Positions 1 to 8,992 of a stretch of DNA of 64,000 nucleotides are shown here, one piece after another. The stretch comes from Rhodococcus coprophilus NBRC 100603 (lineage in GTDB: Bacteria; Actinomycetota; Actinomycetes; Mycobacteriales; Mycobacteriaceae), in NCBI RefSeq assembly GCF_001895045.1, contig NZ_BDAM01000005.1:310001-374000 (forward strand), written 5' to 3'. Position 1 is the first letter of the stretch. Each line of letters begins with the position of its first letter. The position numbers and the translations under genes were made by a program. The notes below the pieces were generated by a model that did not search any database, was not told the origin of the DNA, and was given only the letters and a program-made list of their open reading frames with translations.

Positions 1-330
1 CGCGTGTGCGGGGTCGGTCAGCACCACCTGACAATCGGCGCGCCGGATGTCGCGTGCCAACCCCTCACCACGCCGAGTGGTGTTGATCCCGACCAGGGGG
101 AATCCGCCGAGTCCTGCGGCTGCCACCGCATGCAGCATGTCGGGTGTATTGCCGAGCAGCGTGCCGACATGCACGGGCCGGGTGCGGTCGAGAAGGGGCA
201 GCAGTGCAGAGGCCTGGGCCGACGCTTCCGCCAGATGTTCACGCCAGGTCCAGCGTCCGGTGTCGTGGACGATTGCGGTGGTGTCGTTCTCGAGTAGTTC
301 GCGAAGCGCCTGCTGAACGGTGTCGGCCAT
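1..330 (-). CDS. Acyl-CoA synthetase (AMP-binding), N-terminal part only
   Basis: This is the first 110 codons of a gene that runs off the left edge. It starts at an ATG (complement of 328-330), 11 bases after the hydrolase stop. The N-terminus has the layout of ANL-superfamily acyl-CoA synthetases: a helix ending in 'TWREHLAEA' (the 'ltyreL' position), then 'HVGTLLGNTPDML' and 'GLGGFPLVGINTTRRG', matching the conserved 'valll.n.pe.l....a....Gav.v.iN.t.rg' region. The AMP-binding P-loop and the adenylate-forming lysine lie outside the window. The family activates carboxylic acids to acyl-CoA with ATP. Its position after the monooxygenase and hydrolase suggests it activates the acid they release. 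The family call is fairly safe; the substrate is unknown. Confidence 0.8.
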   Translation of the reverse strand, partial: MADTVQQALRELLENDTTAIVHDTGRWTWREHLAEASAQASALLPLLDRTRPVHVGTLLGNTPDMLHAVAAAGLGGFPLVGINTTRRGEGLARDIRRADCQVVLTDPAHA

Positions 331-341
331 GGTCGTCGTCC

Positions 342-1310
342 TCAGTGGGGTCGAAGGGGAGAGACGGGGTCGGAAGCCACCGGGGTGTCCGGTGCCGGTG
401 TCGCAGAACCGGCGAGATGTCGTGTGAGGAAGAAGATCTGGTGTGCTACGGCCGGCTCGAACCATTCCTTGCCGGGCCAGACGTCGAAGTGGTCGCACGG
501 ATAGTGGCGTACTTCGGCGCGGGCGCGGAAGGCAGCCTGCGCCGCCGCGTGCGGTGGAGCGCTGCGATCGAAATCCGCGATCTGCACCAGCGCGGGGCAC
601 CGGACGGACGCGGCATGACGACCGGGCCGGTACCTGCCGAGCGACAGCACGATGTCGGCGTCGACTTCGTTGCGCCATGTCGGCCCCGCGAGAGCGAGAT
701 AGTCCTCACGATGCCCGTCGAGGTTCAGCGCAGCGACTTCCCCGGGGTCACCGACCAGAGGAATGGTGTCGGCGCCACGACCGATTCGCGTACTCACCCG
801 GCTTCGTAGCCCTGACGCGGTCGACCGCAGCAGCATGTGTGCGGGTGTGTGCCGCGCCGCCAGCAGTCCCGCGGAAAGCCCGTCGACCATGGGCGTCGAC
901 GCAATCAGCGCGGCGATCCCTGGGTCCTGGGCGGCGATGGTCAGGACGTGGCCGCCCGACAGTGACACACCCCACAGGACGACCCGATCCGGATCCACAC
1001 CGTCGAGGCGGCGCGCTGTGTCGATTGCGGCGCGATAATCGGCGAGCTGGCCGTCGATGTCCACGCGTTGCCGGTGGTCGCCACCCGAGGAACCGAAACC
1101 GCGGTAGTCGAACGCGAGGACGTGCATCCCGGCGTCGGCGAACCGTTCCGCGAACGGGGCGAGGCCCGAATCCTTCGTTCCGCCCAGACCGTGTGCCATG
1201 ACGACGACGGGCGTCCGTCCGGCGACGTCGAACGGACCCGGTCGCGCGGGGAAGTGCCAGGCGTCGATGTCGGCGTCGCCGGACCGGAAATGCAGGGACC
1301 GGAATGTCAT
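342..1310 (-). CDS. Alpha/beta hydrolase (esterase-like)
   Basis: 322 residues. The ATG at 1308-1310 overlaps the stop of the upstream monooxygenase (ATGA), so the two genes are translationally coupled. The oxyanion-hole segment 'AHGLGGTKDSG' and the strand 'AFDYRGFGSSGG' are typical of alpha/beta hydrolases. The nucleophile elbow reads 'LWGVSLSGGH', the Ser-containing turn, with the usual second Gly replaced by Ser. Candidate Asp ('ADFDRSAPP') and His ('PCDHFDVW') complete a triad. No signal peptide is present, so it is cytoplasmic. Lying between a flavin monooxygenase and an acyl-CoA synthetase, it plausibly hydrolyses an ester or lactone intermediate. That role is inference; the fold is clear. 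Confidence 0.85.
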   Translation of the reverse strand: MTFRSLHFRSGDADIDAWHFPARPGPFDVAGRTPVVVMAHGLGGTKDSGLAPFAERFADAGMHVLAFDYRGFGSSGGDHRQRVDIDGQLADYRAAIDTARRLDGVDPDRVVLWGVSLSGGHVLTIAAQDPGIAALIASTPMVDGLSAGLLAARHTPAHMLLRSTASGLRSRVSTRIGRGADTIPLVGDPGEVAALNLDGHREDYLALAGPTWRNEVDADIVLSLGRYRPGRHAASVRCPALVQIADFDRSAPPHAAAQAAFRARAEVRHYPCDHFDVWPGKEWFEPAVAHQIFFLTRHLAGSATPAPDTPVASDPVSPLRPH

Positions 1311-2632
1311 CGGGTACCTCCGCCGGCACGGGCGGTTCCGGCCGGAAGTTCGTGTGTGCGGATGTCGTGCTCGTAGGCGAAGTAGTCCAGTTGCTGCGTG
1401 TGCCGCGGACGATCGAGCATGTGACCGGTGAACTTCTGCTGGTCTGCGGCGATGACGCGTTTCATCTCGTCGTCCGGAGGTAGCGCGTACCGGCCCACGG
1501 CGTATGCCGCGATCACGCGGGCCTGGCATTCGACGAACGGAAACAACGTGGGCGTCGCCTGCGCGAATCCGGCGAAGGCGAGGTCGGGGAGCCCGGGCGC
1601 GAAGATTCGTTTGTAGAGGGAGATGTGATTGTCGGGTGCACTGAGGAAATCCGGATCGAAGAACGGGAAGGTGATGTTGTATCCGGTGGCATACACGGCG
1701 ATATCGATTTCCGTCGAGCTGCCGTCGACGAAATGCACTGTGCGACCGTCGAACCGGGCGACGTCGGGTTTGGGTGTGATGTCGCCGGAACCCAGCCGCA
1801 GCGGCAGCTCCACCGATTGGGTGGGGTGGGCTTCGAAGAATTTGTGGTTCGGGGAGGGAAGACCGTACAGCTCGGGCCTGCCGGAGAGCAGAGGTTGTCC
1901 CCACTGTGCGAGTTTGCGTTGCCAGGACAGCGGTACGTAGGGGACGGTCCGGTAGTACTTGTCGGCGGGACGCCCGGCGATGTACTTGGGGACGATCCAC
2001 GCACTCGACCGAGTCGAGAGGGTGACCTCCGTCTGCAACGTCTTCGACGACAGTTCGACGGCGATGTCCGCAGCGCTGTTGCCGATGCCCACGACCAGGA
2101 TGCGTTTGCCGGCGAAATCGAGCGGGGTCCGGGGGTCGATGTAGTGGTGGGAGTGCATCGCTTCTCCCGTGAACTCGCCCGGGAATTGCGGTACCCGAGG
2201 GTCCCAATGGTGCCCGTTGGCGACGACGAGGAACTCGAATCGCCGTGTGCCGCCGTCGGCCAGGTCGAGTTCCCAGCCCCCACCGGGCATGCGCCGCGCG
2301 TGGCGCACCTCGTTGCCGAACTCGATCTTCTCGCGCAGGCCGAAAGCATCGGTGTATCCGTCGAGGTAGTCCTTGATCTGCGTGTGATGCGGGAAATCGG
2401 GATAGGACTCGGGCATCGGAAAATCCTTGAACGACAGCTGATGCTTCGAGGTGTCGATGTGGAGGGAACGGTAGGCACTACTGCGACCGTTGGGATTTCC
2501 GAACGCCCAGTTCCCTCCGACACGATCGGACATCTCGAAGCACGTGTAGGGCACCCCGTAGTCGGACAGCATCTTGCTCGTGGTCAATCCGCTGATTCCC
2601 GCGCCGATGACAGCGGTGCTCGGTGCCGACAT
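1307..2632 (-). CDS. Flavin-containing monooxygenase (FAD/NADPH)
   Basis: 441 residues, a full-length class B flavoprotein monooxygenase. The N-terminal FAD Rossmann motif is 'GAGISGLTTSK'. The FMO fingerprint appears as 'FTGEAMHSHHY' (FxGxxxHxxxY). The NADPH Rossmann motif is 'VVGIGNSAAD', and the 'YATGYN' motif lies near the C-terminus. The family inserts one oxygen atom into N, S or carbonyl substrates. The Tyr at the end of the fingerprint resembles FMOs more than type I Baeyer-Villiger enzymes, although several FMO-type enzymes do perform Baeyer-Villiger reactions. The gene heads the coupled set with the hydrolase and acyl-CoA synthetase, which supports a ketone-to-ester step. The substrate is unknown. 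Confidence 0.88.
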   Translation of the reverse strand: MSAPSTAVIGAGISGLTTSKMLSDYGVPYTCFEMSDRVGGNWAFGNPNGRSSAYRSLHIDTSKHQLSFKDFPMPESYPDFPHHTQIKDYLDGYTDAFGLREKIEFGNEVRHARRMPGGGWELDLADGGTRRFEFLVVANGHHWDPRVPQFPGEFTGEAMHSHHYIDPRTPLDFAGKRILVVGIGNSAADIAVELSSKTLQTEVTLSTRSSAWIVPKYIAGRPADKYYRTVPYVPLSWQRKLAQWGQPLLSGRPELYGLPSPNHKFFEAHPTQSVELPLRLGSGDITPKPDVARFDGRTVHFVDGSSTEIDIAVYATGYNITFPFFDPDFLSAPDNHISLYKRIFAPGLPDLAFAGFAQATPTLFPFVECQARVIAAYAVGRYALPPDDEMKRVIAADQQKFTGHMLDRPRHTQQLDYFAYEHDIRTHELPAGTARAGGGTR

Positions 2633-2788
2633 GTGACCTTCCTGATTTCTTGGTGACGTCGGTCACAATGTAGAACACGTTCCCAGGGAGAGCCATGCTT
2701 CACCGGTGTCGGGCGAGTGCGCCGTCGTGGAGGCGGCTCACGACGCTCGTCGAATCCCGTTCTTCGGGCTCACGACGGGGAGCGCCGT

Positions 2789-3589
2789 TCACGTCGCCGC
2801 TTCCGGGGTCGCGGGCTCCGGCGTCGCCATCGCGGCAAGGTGGGGGAGAAGATCGGGGTAGCGGCGCGTATGCGCACCCCCGTTGAGATCGATGGTCGCA
2901 CCGGTCATCCAGGACGCGGCGTCCGAGACGACGAACCCCACCACCTCTGCGACCTCCTCAGGACGTCCCGCACGGCCGAGAGGTGTGTTCTCGAGATAGT
3001 CCTCCCGCAAGCCCGGGACCAGAGCGACCCCGGCCGTGAGCGGGGTATCGACCAACCCGGGGGAGACGGCGTTCACGCGCACTCCACGCGCGCCGAGTTC
3101 GAGCGCCGCGACCTCGGTGAGCATGAGGACGCCTGCCTTCGCCGCGCAGTACGCAGCCATCCCGGGTGCGGGCTGCCGCCCGTTGAGCGAGGCGATCGTG
3201 ACGATGCTGCCACCGTCGCGCACCACCCGCCCGGCATGTTTCATCACCAGGAACGCACCGGTCAGGCACACATCGAGGGTGGCCTGCCAGCCCTCCACCG
3301 TGAGATCGGTGATGGCCCCCGGCACCGACACCCCCGCACATTCCACGACCACATCGGGCGCACCCTCGGATGCCGTCACGTCTGCGAAGAGTGCTTCGAC
3401 GCTGTTTTCGTCGGTGACATCGACGGGCATCGCCCGCGACCTGCTGCCGAGTTCGGCGGCTCGTGCCTCGGCAGCGCCCCCGTCGATGTCCGCTATCACC
3501 ACACTCGCGCCGCGATCGTGGAGCAGACGAGCCGTGGCCCATCCGATCCCCGAAGCTCCGCCGATCACCACTGCAGTCCTGTCGTCCAT
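2789..3589 (-). CDS. SDR family NAD(P)-dependent oxidoreductase
   Basis: 266 residues, the normal length of a classical short-chain dehydrogenase. The cofactor motif is 'GGASGIG'. The catalytic Ser lies in 'TIASLNG' and the catalytic pair in 'YCAAKAG' (YxxxK). The usual NNAG reads 'ECAG'. The C-terminal 'NAVSPGLVDTPL' and 'ATIDLNGG' are canonical. The ATG at 3587-3589 gives the usual short N-terminus before the beta-alpha-beta fold. It lies about 156 bp upstream of the flavin monooxygenase on the same strand and could supply it with a ketone by oxidising an alcohol. Whether it shares their transcript is uncertain because of the gap. Confidence 0.88.
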   Translation of the reverse strand: MDDRTAVVIGGASGIGWATARLLHDRGASVVIADIDGGAAEARAAELGSRSRAMPVDVTDENSVEALFADVTASEGAPDVVVECAGVSVPGAITDLTVEGWQATLDVCLTGAFLVMKHAGRVVRDGGSIVTIASLNGRQPAPGMAAYCAAKAGVLMLTEVAALELGARGVRVNAVSPGLVDTPLTAGVALVPGLREDYLENTPLGRAGRPEEVAEVVGFVVSDAASWMTGATIDLNGGAHTRRYPDLLPHLAAMATPEPATPEAAT

Positions 3590-3640
3590 TCGACCCGACC
3601 CTCCCCGCCGACACCGGAACACGCCTACCCCGCAGAGTCT

Positions 3641-3652
3641 GGACACTTGTCC
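3641..3652. promoter_or_regulatory. Palindrome GGACA-CT-TGTCC between divergent genes
   Basis: Five-base perfect arms with a two-base spacer lie in the 146-bp gap between the divergently transcribed SDR gene and the LLM oxidoreductase gene. The position suits an operator, but no regulator gene lies beside it and a site this short can occur by chance. Confidence 0.25.
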
Positions 3653-3735
3653 GGTGATTGGGCAAGGTATTCGCCCACAGCGTGAAATTCCGACGCCGCA
3701 GTCGTGGCCCGGGCCGGAGAGAAACGAGTAGTGCA

Positions 3736-4767
3736 GTGACCCGACCTTTGTTCGCGACCCGATTCGACTTCCGTGCGCCCGGCGCCGCACCGCGCGAGCG
3801 GCAGGCGATGTTCACCCGCGCGCTGGACATGGTCGAGTATGCGGAGTCCACCGGGCACGACGCCGTCATGCTGTCGGAACACCACGGGTCGGAGGACGGA
3901 TACCTGCCCAGCCCGCTTCCGGTCGCGGCGGCGTTCGCCGCCCGGACCCACACGATCCCGATCACCGTCTCCGCGCTCATAGTCAACCTCTACGACCCCG
4001 TTCGTCTCGCCGAGGACATCGCCGTGGTCGACCTGCTGTCCGGCGGCCGCGTGTCGTACGTCTTCGCGCTCGGCTACCGCCCCGAGGAATACGCGCTCTA
4101 CCGCCGGCCGTGGACCAGTCGCGGGCAGGACACGGAAGCCGCGCTCGAACTCGTGCTCGAGGCACTGCGTACCCAGCGTGTGGATCGTGCAGGACGAGTC
4201 GGCGCCGTGACCCCGGCCCCGCTGTCCCGCCCACATCCCTTCGCCTACTACGGAGGCGGCACGCCGACCGCCGCGCGCCGGGCAGCACGTCTCGGACTGA
4301 ACTTCCAACCGCAGATCGCCGACGAGTCGCTGCGCGACCTCTACCGCGCCGAATGCGAGCGGCTCGGCCGTCGGCCCGGGCACGTGATGATGCCGCCCCC
4401 CGGTCCGGCGACGGTCTTCTGCGCCGCCGACCCCGACGAGTTCTGGGCACGGTACGGACACCACCTGCTCGCGGACGCGCGCGGCTACGCGGCCTGGCAC
4501 CAGAGCGGCACCGCCCTGTCGCACGTGTTCGACCGGTCCACGACCACCGAGGAACTGCGCGCCGTCGGCACCTATCTCGTGGACACACCCGACGGGCTGA
4601 TCCGCCGGTGCGGGGAGGGCGCTCTCCCCGTAATCACTGCTCATCCCTTGTGCGCGGGCATGCCGGAGGAACCCTCGTGGGAGAGCATGCGACTGCTCGG
4701 GGAGAAGGTCGTCCCGGCAGTGCGTGAGAATCGGAAACCAATCGCCGAGAACCGCTCCGCGGGATAG
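3736..4767 (+). CDS. LLM-class (luciferase-like) flavin-dependent oxidoreductase
   Basis: 343 residues from the GTG at 3736, which has GGAGAG about 14 bases upstream. An open frame extends further 5' but its sequence is Arg-rich and unlike the family. The segment 'ESTGHDAVMLSEHHGSEDGY' is the F420/FMN-barrel luciferase signature, followed by 'SALIVNLYDPVRLAEDIAVVD' and 'GGRVSYVFALGYRPEEYALY'. These enzymes use reduced FMN or F420 to oxygenate or reduce small organic molecules. It is divergent from the SDR/monooxygenase cluster and may belong to the same catabolic locus. The substrate is unknown. Confidence 0.82.
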   Translation: MTRPLFATRFDFRAPGAAPRERQAMFTRALDMVEYAESTGHDAVMLSEHHGSEDGYLPSPLPVAAAFAARTHTIPITVSALIVNLYDPVRLAEDIAVVDLLSGGRVSYVFALGYRPEEYALYRRPWTSRGQDTEAALELVLEALRTQRVDRAGRVGAVTPAPLSRPHPFAYYGGGTPTAARRAARLGLNFQPQIADESLRDLYRAECERLGRRPGHVMMPPPGPATVFCAADPDEFWARYGHHLLADARGYAAWHQSGTALSHVFDRSTTTEELRAVGTYLVDTPDGLIRRCGEGALPVITAHPLCAGMPEEPSWESMRLLGEKVVPAVRENRKPIAENRSAG

Positions 4768-4888
4768 GTGCACGCCTTAGTCTGGGATCCATCTGCTTGC
4801 CCCGCAGTCTGACGACGCGCGCCGTTCGGGTGCGCGTGGCTCGGTCTGCATCGTCGAGATCGTCGCTTGGGCGGCGTGAGGAGGCCCG

Positions 4889-6646
4889 ATGAACGCGGTG
4901 ATTGCTCCGGTCGAGGCGACACGGCCGTATCCCCCTCGACGCAAGCCGAAGGGCGCGGTCATACGCGACCTGATCACCACGACGGATCCGAAGACCCTCG
5001 GATTGATGTACATCGTCACCTCCTTCGTCTTCTTCCTCGTCGGCGGCTTGCTGGCGCTGCTGATGCGCGCCGAGCTCGCGCGTCCGGGCCTGCAGTTCCT
5101 GTCCAACGAGCAGTACAACCAGCTGTTCACCGTGCACGGCGGCATCATGCTGCTGATGTACGCGACCCCGGTGGTGTTCGGGTTCGCGAACTACATCCTC
5201 CCGCTGCAGATCGGCGCGCCCGACGTCGCCTTTCCCCGGCTGAACGCGTTCAGCTACTGGCTCTTCCTGTTCGGCTCTCTCTGCGTCGTGTACAGCTTGA
5301 TCACACCCGGGGGTGCTGCCGACTTCGGCTGGACGTCGTACATGCCGTTGGCTTCGGAAGAGCACGCCCCCGGCGTCGGCGCGAATCTCTGGTTCCTCGG
5401 ACTGGTCATCACGGGTCTCGGCACCATCCTCGGCGCCGTCAACATGATCACCACGGTGGTCTGCATGCGCGCTCCGGGTATGACGATGTTCCGCATGCCG
5501 ATCTTCACCTGGAACATCTTCATCACGATGATCCTGGTGCTGCTGGTGTTCCCGCTGCTCGCGGCTGCGTTCATGGGTGCGATCGTCGACAGGGTGCTCG
5601 GAGGTCACATCTACGATCCCGCGACCGGTGGTGCGATGCTCTGGCAGCACCTGTTCTGGTTCTTCGGCCACCCGGAGGTATACGTCATCGCGCTGCCGTT
5701 CTTCGGCATCGTCTCGGAGATCTTCCCTGTCTTCAGCCGCAAGCCGATCTTCGGCTACAGCGGTCTGGTGTACGCGACGATCGCCATCGCGGCCCTCTCG
5801 ATCGCGGTGTGGGCGCACCACATGTACGCGACCGGCGCGGTGCTGCTGCCGTTCTTCGCCTTCATGACGTTCCTGATCGCCGTCCCGACGGGCGTGAAGT
5901 TCTTCAACTGGATAGGCACGCTGTGGAAAGGGCAGATCACCTTCGAGACACCGATGCTGTTCGCCGTCGGCTTCATCATCACGTTCCTCTTCGGTGGCCT
6001 GTCCGGCATCATCCTGGCGAGCCCGCCGCTCGACTTCCACCTGCACGACTCCTACTTCGTCGTGGCTCACTTCCACTACGTGCTCTTCGGCACCATCGTG
6101 TTCGCGACGTATGCCGGCATCTACTTCTGGTTCCCGAAGATGACCGGCCGGATGCTCGACGAGCGTCTCGGCAAGTGGCACTTCTGGCTGACCTTCGTCG
6201 GCTTCCACACCACGTTCCTGGTCCAGCACTGGCTCGGTAACGAGGGCATGCCGCGTCGCTACGCCGACTACCTGCCGTCGGACGGGTTCACCACGCTCAA
6301 CACGATCTCGACCGTCGGTGCGTTCGTCGTGGGTGCCTCGACGCTGCCGTTCCTGTGGAACGTCTTCAAGAGCTACCGCTACGGTCAGGTCGTCACGGTC
6401 GACGACCCGTGGGGCTTCGGCAACTCGCTCGAATGGGCCACCAGCTGCCCGCCGCCGCGGCACAACTTCACCTCGTTGCCGCGCATCCGGTCCGAGCGCC
6501 CGGCGTTCGAGCTCCACTATCCGCATATGTCCGAGAAGATGCGAGCCGAGGCCCACGTCGGTCCCGGCAGCAACAAGCGCGAGGTCAATGTGCTCGAAGG
6601 CGCCGATCGCTCTCCGTCGGACACGACCGACGACGAGACACGGTGA
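4889..6646 (+). CDS. ctaD: Cytochrome c oxidase subunit I (aa3-type)
   Basis: 585 residues, the usual length for actinobacterial CtaD. It is the haem a / a3-CuB subunit of the terminal oxidase, with about 12 membrane helices. Visible ligand motifs are '[15 protein letters not shown]' (haem a His), '[13 protein letters not shown]' (CuB His and cross-linked Tyr), '[10 protein letters not shown]' (CuB His pair) and '[16 protein letters not shown]' (haem a3 and haem a His). The C-terminal tail is polar and charged, as is common in this group. The start ATG is preceded by GAGGAGG. It stands alone here; in many actinobacteria ctaD is likewise separate from ctaC/ctaE. Confidence 0.97.
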   Translation: MNAVIAPVEATRPYPPRRKPKGAVIRDLITTTDPKTLGLMYIVTSFVFFLVGGLLALLMRAELARPGLQFLSNEQYNQLFTVHGGIMLLMYATPVVFGFANYILPLQIGAPDVAFPRLNAFSYWLFLFGSLCVVYSLITPGGAADFGWTSYMPLASEEHAPGVGANLWFLGLVITGLGTILGAVNMITTVVCMRAPGMTMFRMPIFTWNIFITMILVLLVFPLLAAAFMGAIVDRVLGGHIYDPATGGAMLWQHLFWFFGHPEVYVIALPFFGIVSEIFPVFSRKPIFGYSGLVYATIAIAALSIAVWAHHMYATGAVLLPFFAFMTFLIAVPTGVKFFNWIGTLWKGQITFETPMLFAVGFIITFLFGGLSGIILASPPLDFHLHDSYFVVAHFHYVLFGTIVFATYAGIYFWFPKMTGRMLDERLGKWHFWLTFVGFHTTFLVQHWLGNEGMPRRYADYLPSDGFTTLNTISTVGAFVVGASTLPFLWNVFKSYRYGQVVTVDDPWGFGNSLEWATSCPPPRHNFTSLPRIRSERPAFELHYPHMSEKMRAEAHVGPGSNKREVNVLEGADRSPSDTTDDETR

Positions 6647-6653
6647 CCCGGCC

Positions 6654-6674
6654 TCCCGGCATCAGATACCGGGA
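6654..6674. terminator. Short hairpin between convergent ctaD and TetR genes
   Basis: TCCCGG and CCGGGA arms separated by nine bases, just after the ctaD stop and overlapping the last codons of the convergent TetR gene. It has no T-run. It is a possible weak terminator for ctaD. Confidence 0.3.
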
Positions 6675-7309
6675 ACGCCGATCACGAGGGCGCGAGCACG
6701 ACGCTTGACGGCGGCGATGTCACCGACGTTGAGCACCTCGAGCGACGCGGTGGCCAGCACCTCGGGAAGCTGCGCGTCGACGAGTTCGTTGTCGGCGCGG
6801 CTCGCGATCGCCGACTCGACGAGACGGAACGGTAGTTCTGCCCTGGGGTCACGCGGACCGACTATCGCAGTAGCCAGGTCCCGGTAGCGTTCCGCCAGTT
6901 CGTCGCGCTCGGCGCGGAAACGTCCGAACTGTTCCGCGCGCACCTCGGGCAGCAGATACAGCGCACCGAGATTCCATCGGTGCGCGCACAGCTGGGCCGT
7001 GTCGAACCATGCCAGCGCACACAATCGCACCGCCGCCGGTTGGTCGGCGTCGAGATTCGCGTCGAACTCGATCGTGGGCTCGACGGTGCCCTCCAGCAAC
7101 GCGAGGAGGATGTCGTTCTTCGTCGCGAAGTGGTTGTAGAGCGATGCCTGCCTGATGCCCACGGCGTCGGCGATGAGCCGGGTGGACGTCGAAGCGAATC
7201 CTCTGGTGGTGAAGAGTTCTGCTGCGGCATCGAGGATTTCGGCGCGAGCTGTGGCGCCGGGGCGTCGAGGTTCTCGTAGCCGGGGTCGGCCCGGTCCTGC
7301 TTGGGTCAC
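6662..7309 (-). CDS. TetR/AcrR family transcriptional regulator
   Basis: 215 residues from the GTG at 7307-7309; an open frame extends 12 codons further up. The N-terminal helix-turn-helix is typical: 'ILDAAAELFTTRGFASTSTR', then 'IADAVGIRQASLYNHFATKNDIL'. The C-terminal ligand domain is not recognisable from sequence. The gene is transcribed away from the nitrogen operon starting at 7485. TetR repressors usually control the divergent neighbour, and an inverted repeat at 7437-7461 is a suitable site. The inducer is likely a substrate or intermediate of that operon (inference). Confidence 0.9.
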   Translation of the reverse strand: MTQAGPGRPRLREPRRPGATARAEILDAAAELFTTRGFASTSTRLIADAVGIRQASLYNHFATKNDILLALLEGTVEPTIEFDANLDADQPAAVRLCALAWFDTAQLCAHRWNLGALYLLPEVRAEQFGRFRAERDELAERYRDLATAIVGPRDPRAELPFRLVESAIASRADNELVDAQLPEVLATASLEVLNVGDIAAVKRRARALVIGVPGI

Positions 7310-7436
7310 CCACCCACCATGACACAGCCGAGGCGTGCGCCACACGCCCGAATTCGGGCGTGAGAACTCCGAAATCCGCCTGAAACATGCGTCACGGAGA
7401 CGTTACGCCGCGGCAATTCGCCGAATATGCGCGATC

Positions 7437-7461
7437 GGAAAACTGTCGAGTGACAGTTTCC
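7437..7461. promoter_or_regulatory. Inverted repeat, candidate TetR operator
   Basis: AAACTGTC (7440-7447), a four-base spacer, then GACAGTTT (7452-7459) form perfect eight-base arms. The outer bases GGAA and TTCC extend the symmetry with a one-base slip. It ends 24 bases before the start codon at 7485 and lies in the TetR / nitrogen-operon intergenic region. There is no T-run, so an operator is more likely than a terminator. Confidence 0.6.
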
Positions 7462-7484
7462 CCGAGCGCCACGATCGGAGCACC

Positions 7485-8327
7485 ATGACCGAGACCCTCG
7501 CGACGGCCACCACCCACGCCGCACGCGCCCATGCCAGGGCGCAGTCGGGCACCGTCACCGACGGAATGCCGATCGTTCCCGCGTCGGCATGGCCGGCGGC
7601 CCCCTCCGGGCGTGCCGCGTCCCTCGTCTGGGCCGAAACCGTGCCCGGAGGCCGGTACACGAGCAAGGTGCTCGCTCGGGGAACCCGGCTGCGGCTCCGC
7701 GACATCCACGGTGCGGCGTGTGCGAACCTGCTGCTGTTCCGCGCCGACGCCCCCCACGAACGGCTCAATGTCGCCGATACGCTGAAGGTGCCCTGGCAGG
7801 CGTATCTCGGTGTCGGACATCCTCTTCTGTCGGATCAGGGCCGGGTGCTCGCGACCGTCGTCGCCGACACCTCCGGTCGCCACGATGCTCTGTGCGGCAC
7901 CACCCACCTGGCAGGCAATACCGCGAAGTACGGTGGCGGGGAACTGCACTCGCAATCACCCGCGGGCCGTGAGTTGTTCACCGTCGCCGCCGCCAAGCAC
8001 GATCTCGCCCCGCGCGACCTCCCGCCGTCGCTGTCCTTCTTTCACGGCGTACGCGTCGAGGACGACGGCACGTTGACCAGCACCGGCTCGGCCGGACCCG
8101 ACACCTGCGTCGAGTTGATCCTCCACCTGCCGGTGATCGCGCTGATCGCCAACACCGCGCATCCGCTCGACCCCGCAGCAGAGTTCCCGACGACGACACT
8201 CGAAGTCCTCGCGTGGCGTGCACCCGCCGACCTCGACTCACTACCCGCGGCCGACCCCGAGTATCAGCGCGCGGTACTCAATACCGAAGATGCCTGGGCT
8301 GCAGCTACTTCCGGAATGGAGAACTGA
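7485..8327 (+). CDS. Urea-carboxylase-associated protein 1 / carboxyguanidine deiminase subunit-like (DUF1989)
   Basis: 280 residues from the ATG at 7485; the frame is open 50 codons upstream but that part is Arg-rich and non-homologous. The core belongs to the DUF1989 family: 'SKVLARGTRLRLRDIHGAACANLLLF', 'TSGRHDALCGTTH', 'NTAKYGGGELHS' and 'PPSLSFFHGVRVEDDGT'. In characterised bacteria two DUF1989 subunits (CgdA and CgdB) form carboxyguanidine deiminase, acting between guanidine carboxylase and allophanate hydrolase. It is the first gene of the operon and its stop is one base before the next ATG. The substrate here is unproven because the partner carboxylase is incomplete. Confidence 0.82.
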   Translation: MTETLATATTHAARAHARAQSGTVTDGMPIVPASAWPAAPSGRAASLVWAETVPGGRYTSKVLARGTRLRLRDIHGAACANLLLFRADAPHERLNVADTLKVPWQAYLGVGHPLLSDQGRVLATVVADTSGRHDALCGTTHLAGNTAKYGGGELHSQSPAGRELFTVAAAKHDLAPRDLPPSLSFFHGVRVEDDGTLTSTGSAGPDTCVELILHLPVIALIANTAHPLDPAAEFPTTTLEVLAWRAPADLDSLPAADPEYQRAVLNTEDAWAAATSGMEN

Positions 8328-8328
8328 C

Positions 8329-8985
8329 ATGACCGCCACGCTCGACACCACGGACCTCGCTCTCGTCCCCGGACGCGTTCTGCTCGACGAAGTCGTCGGA
8401 GTGCGCGGCCCCTGGTCTACCGTCGTCGCCGCGGGTGACGTGCTGACCATCGTCGACCTCCACGGAAACCAGGCCGTCGACACCCTGGTCTACGATGCCC
8501 ACGACCACACCTCCCGGTACAGCGCCGCGGCGACGGTCGCCGGCCAGGGAAACCTGTTCCTCACCACCGGATCGGTACTGCGCGACTCCGACGGTGCGCC
8601 GCTGATGACCCTCGTCGCCGACGAGGTAGGCATTCACGACACCGTCGGCGGCGCCTGCTCGCAGGAATCGAACACGCTGCGCTACGGGCACCACACCAAG
8701 CACCAGCACGCATGCGTCGAGAACTTCCTCATCGAGGGCGCGAAATGGGGCCTCGGAAAACGAGATCTGGTCTCCAACATCAACTTCTTCATGAACGTCC
8801 CCGTCGAAGCCGACGGTACGCTCGGCATCGTCGACGGTCTCTCGGCACCCGGGAAGCGTCTCGCGATCCGTGCCGAACGCGACGTACTCGTCCTCGTCTC
8901 GAACTGCCCCCAGATCAACAATCCCTGTAACGGCTTCGATCCGACTCCCGTGCGGATGATCGTCACACGGCCCGAGGAGGCATGA
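8329..8985 (+). CDS. Urea-carboxylase-associated protein 2 / carboxyguanidine deiminase subunit-like (DUF1989)
   Basis: 218 residues, the second DUF1989 subunit. It begins one base after the stop of subunit 1, which indicates translational coupling; the longer open frame overlaps subunit 1 and is not used. Family features are 'VVAAGDVLTIVDLHGNQAVD', 'DEVGIHDTVGGACSQESNT' with the conserved Cys, 'HACVENFLIEGAKWGLGKRD' and 'INFFMNVPVEADGTL'. The C-terminus holds 'SNCPQINNPCNGFDPTPVR', the Cys-containing hallmark of this subunit. Together with subunit 1 it should form a metal-dependent deiminase that releases ammonia from a carboxylated guanidino compound. The family call is strong; the exact substrate is inferred. 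Confidence 0.85.
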   Translation: MTATLDTTDLALVPGRVLLDEVVGVRGPWSTVVAAGDVLTIVDLHGNQAVDTLVYDAHDHTSRYSAAATVAGQGNLFLTTGSVLRDSDGAPLMTLVADEVGIHDTVGGACSQESNTLRYGHHTKHQHACVENFLIEGAKWGLGKRDLVSNINFFMNVPVEADGTLGIVDGLSAPGKRLAIRAERDVLVLVSNCPQINNPCNGFDPTPVRMIVTRPEEA

Positions 8986-8992
8986 GACGCCC

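Noticed and set aside
4634-6556. Long minus-strand frame of about 640 codons opposite ctaD
   Set aside because: Its product is almost only Arg, Glu, Asp, His and Gln, the signature of an antisense shadow of a GC-rich membrane-protein gene.
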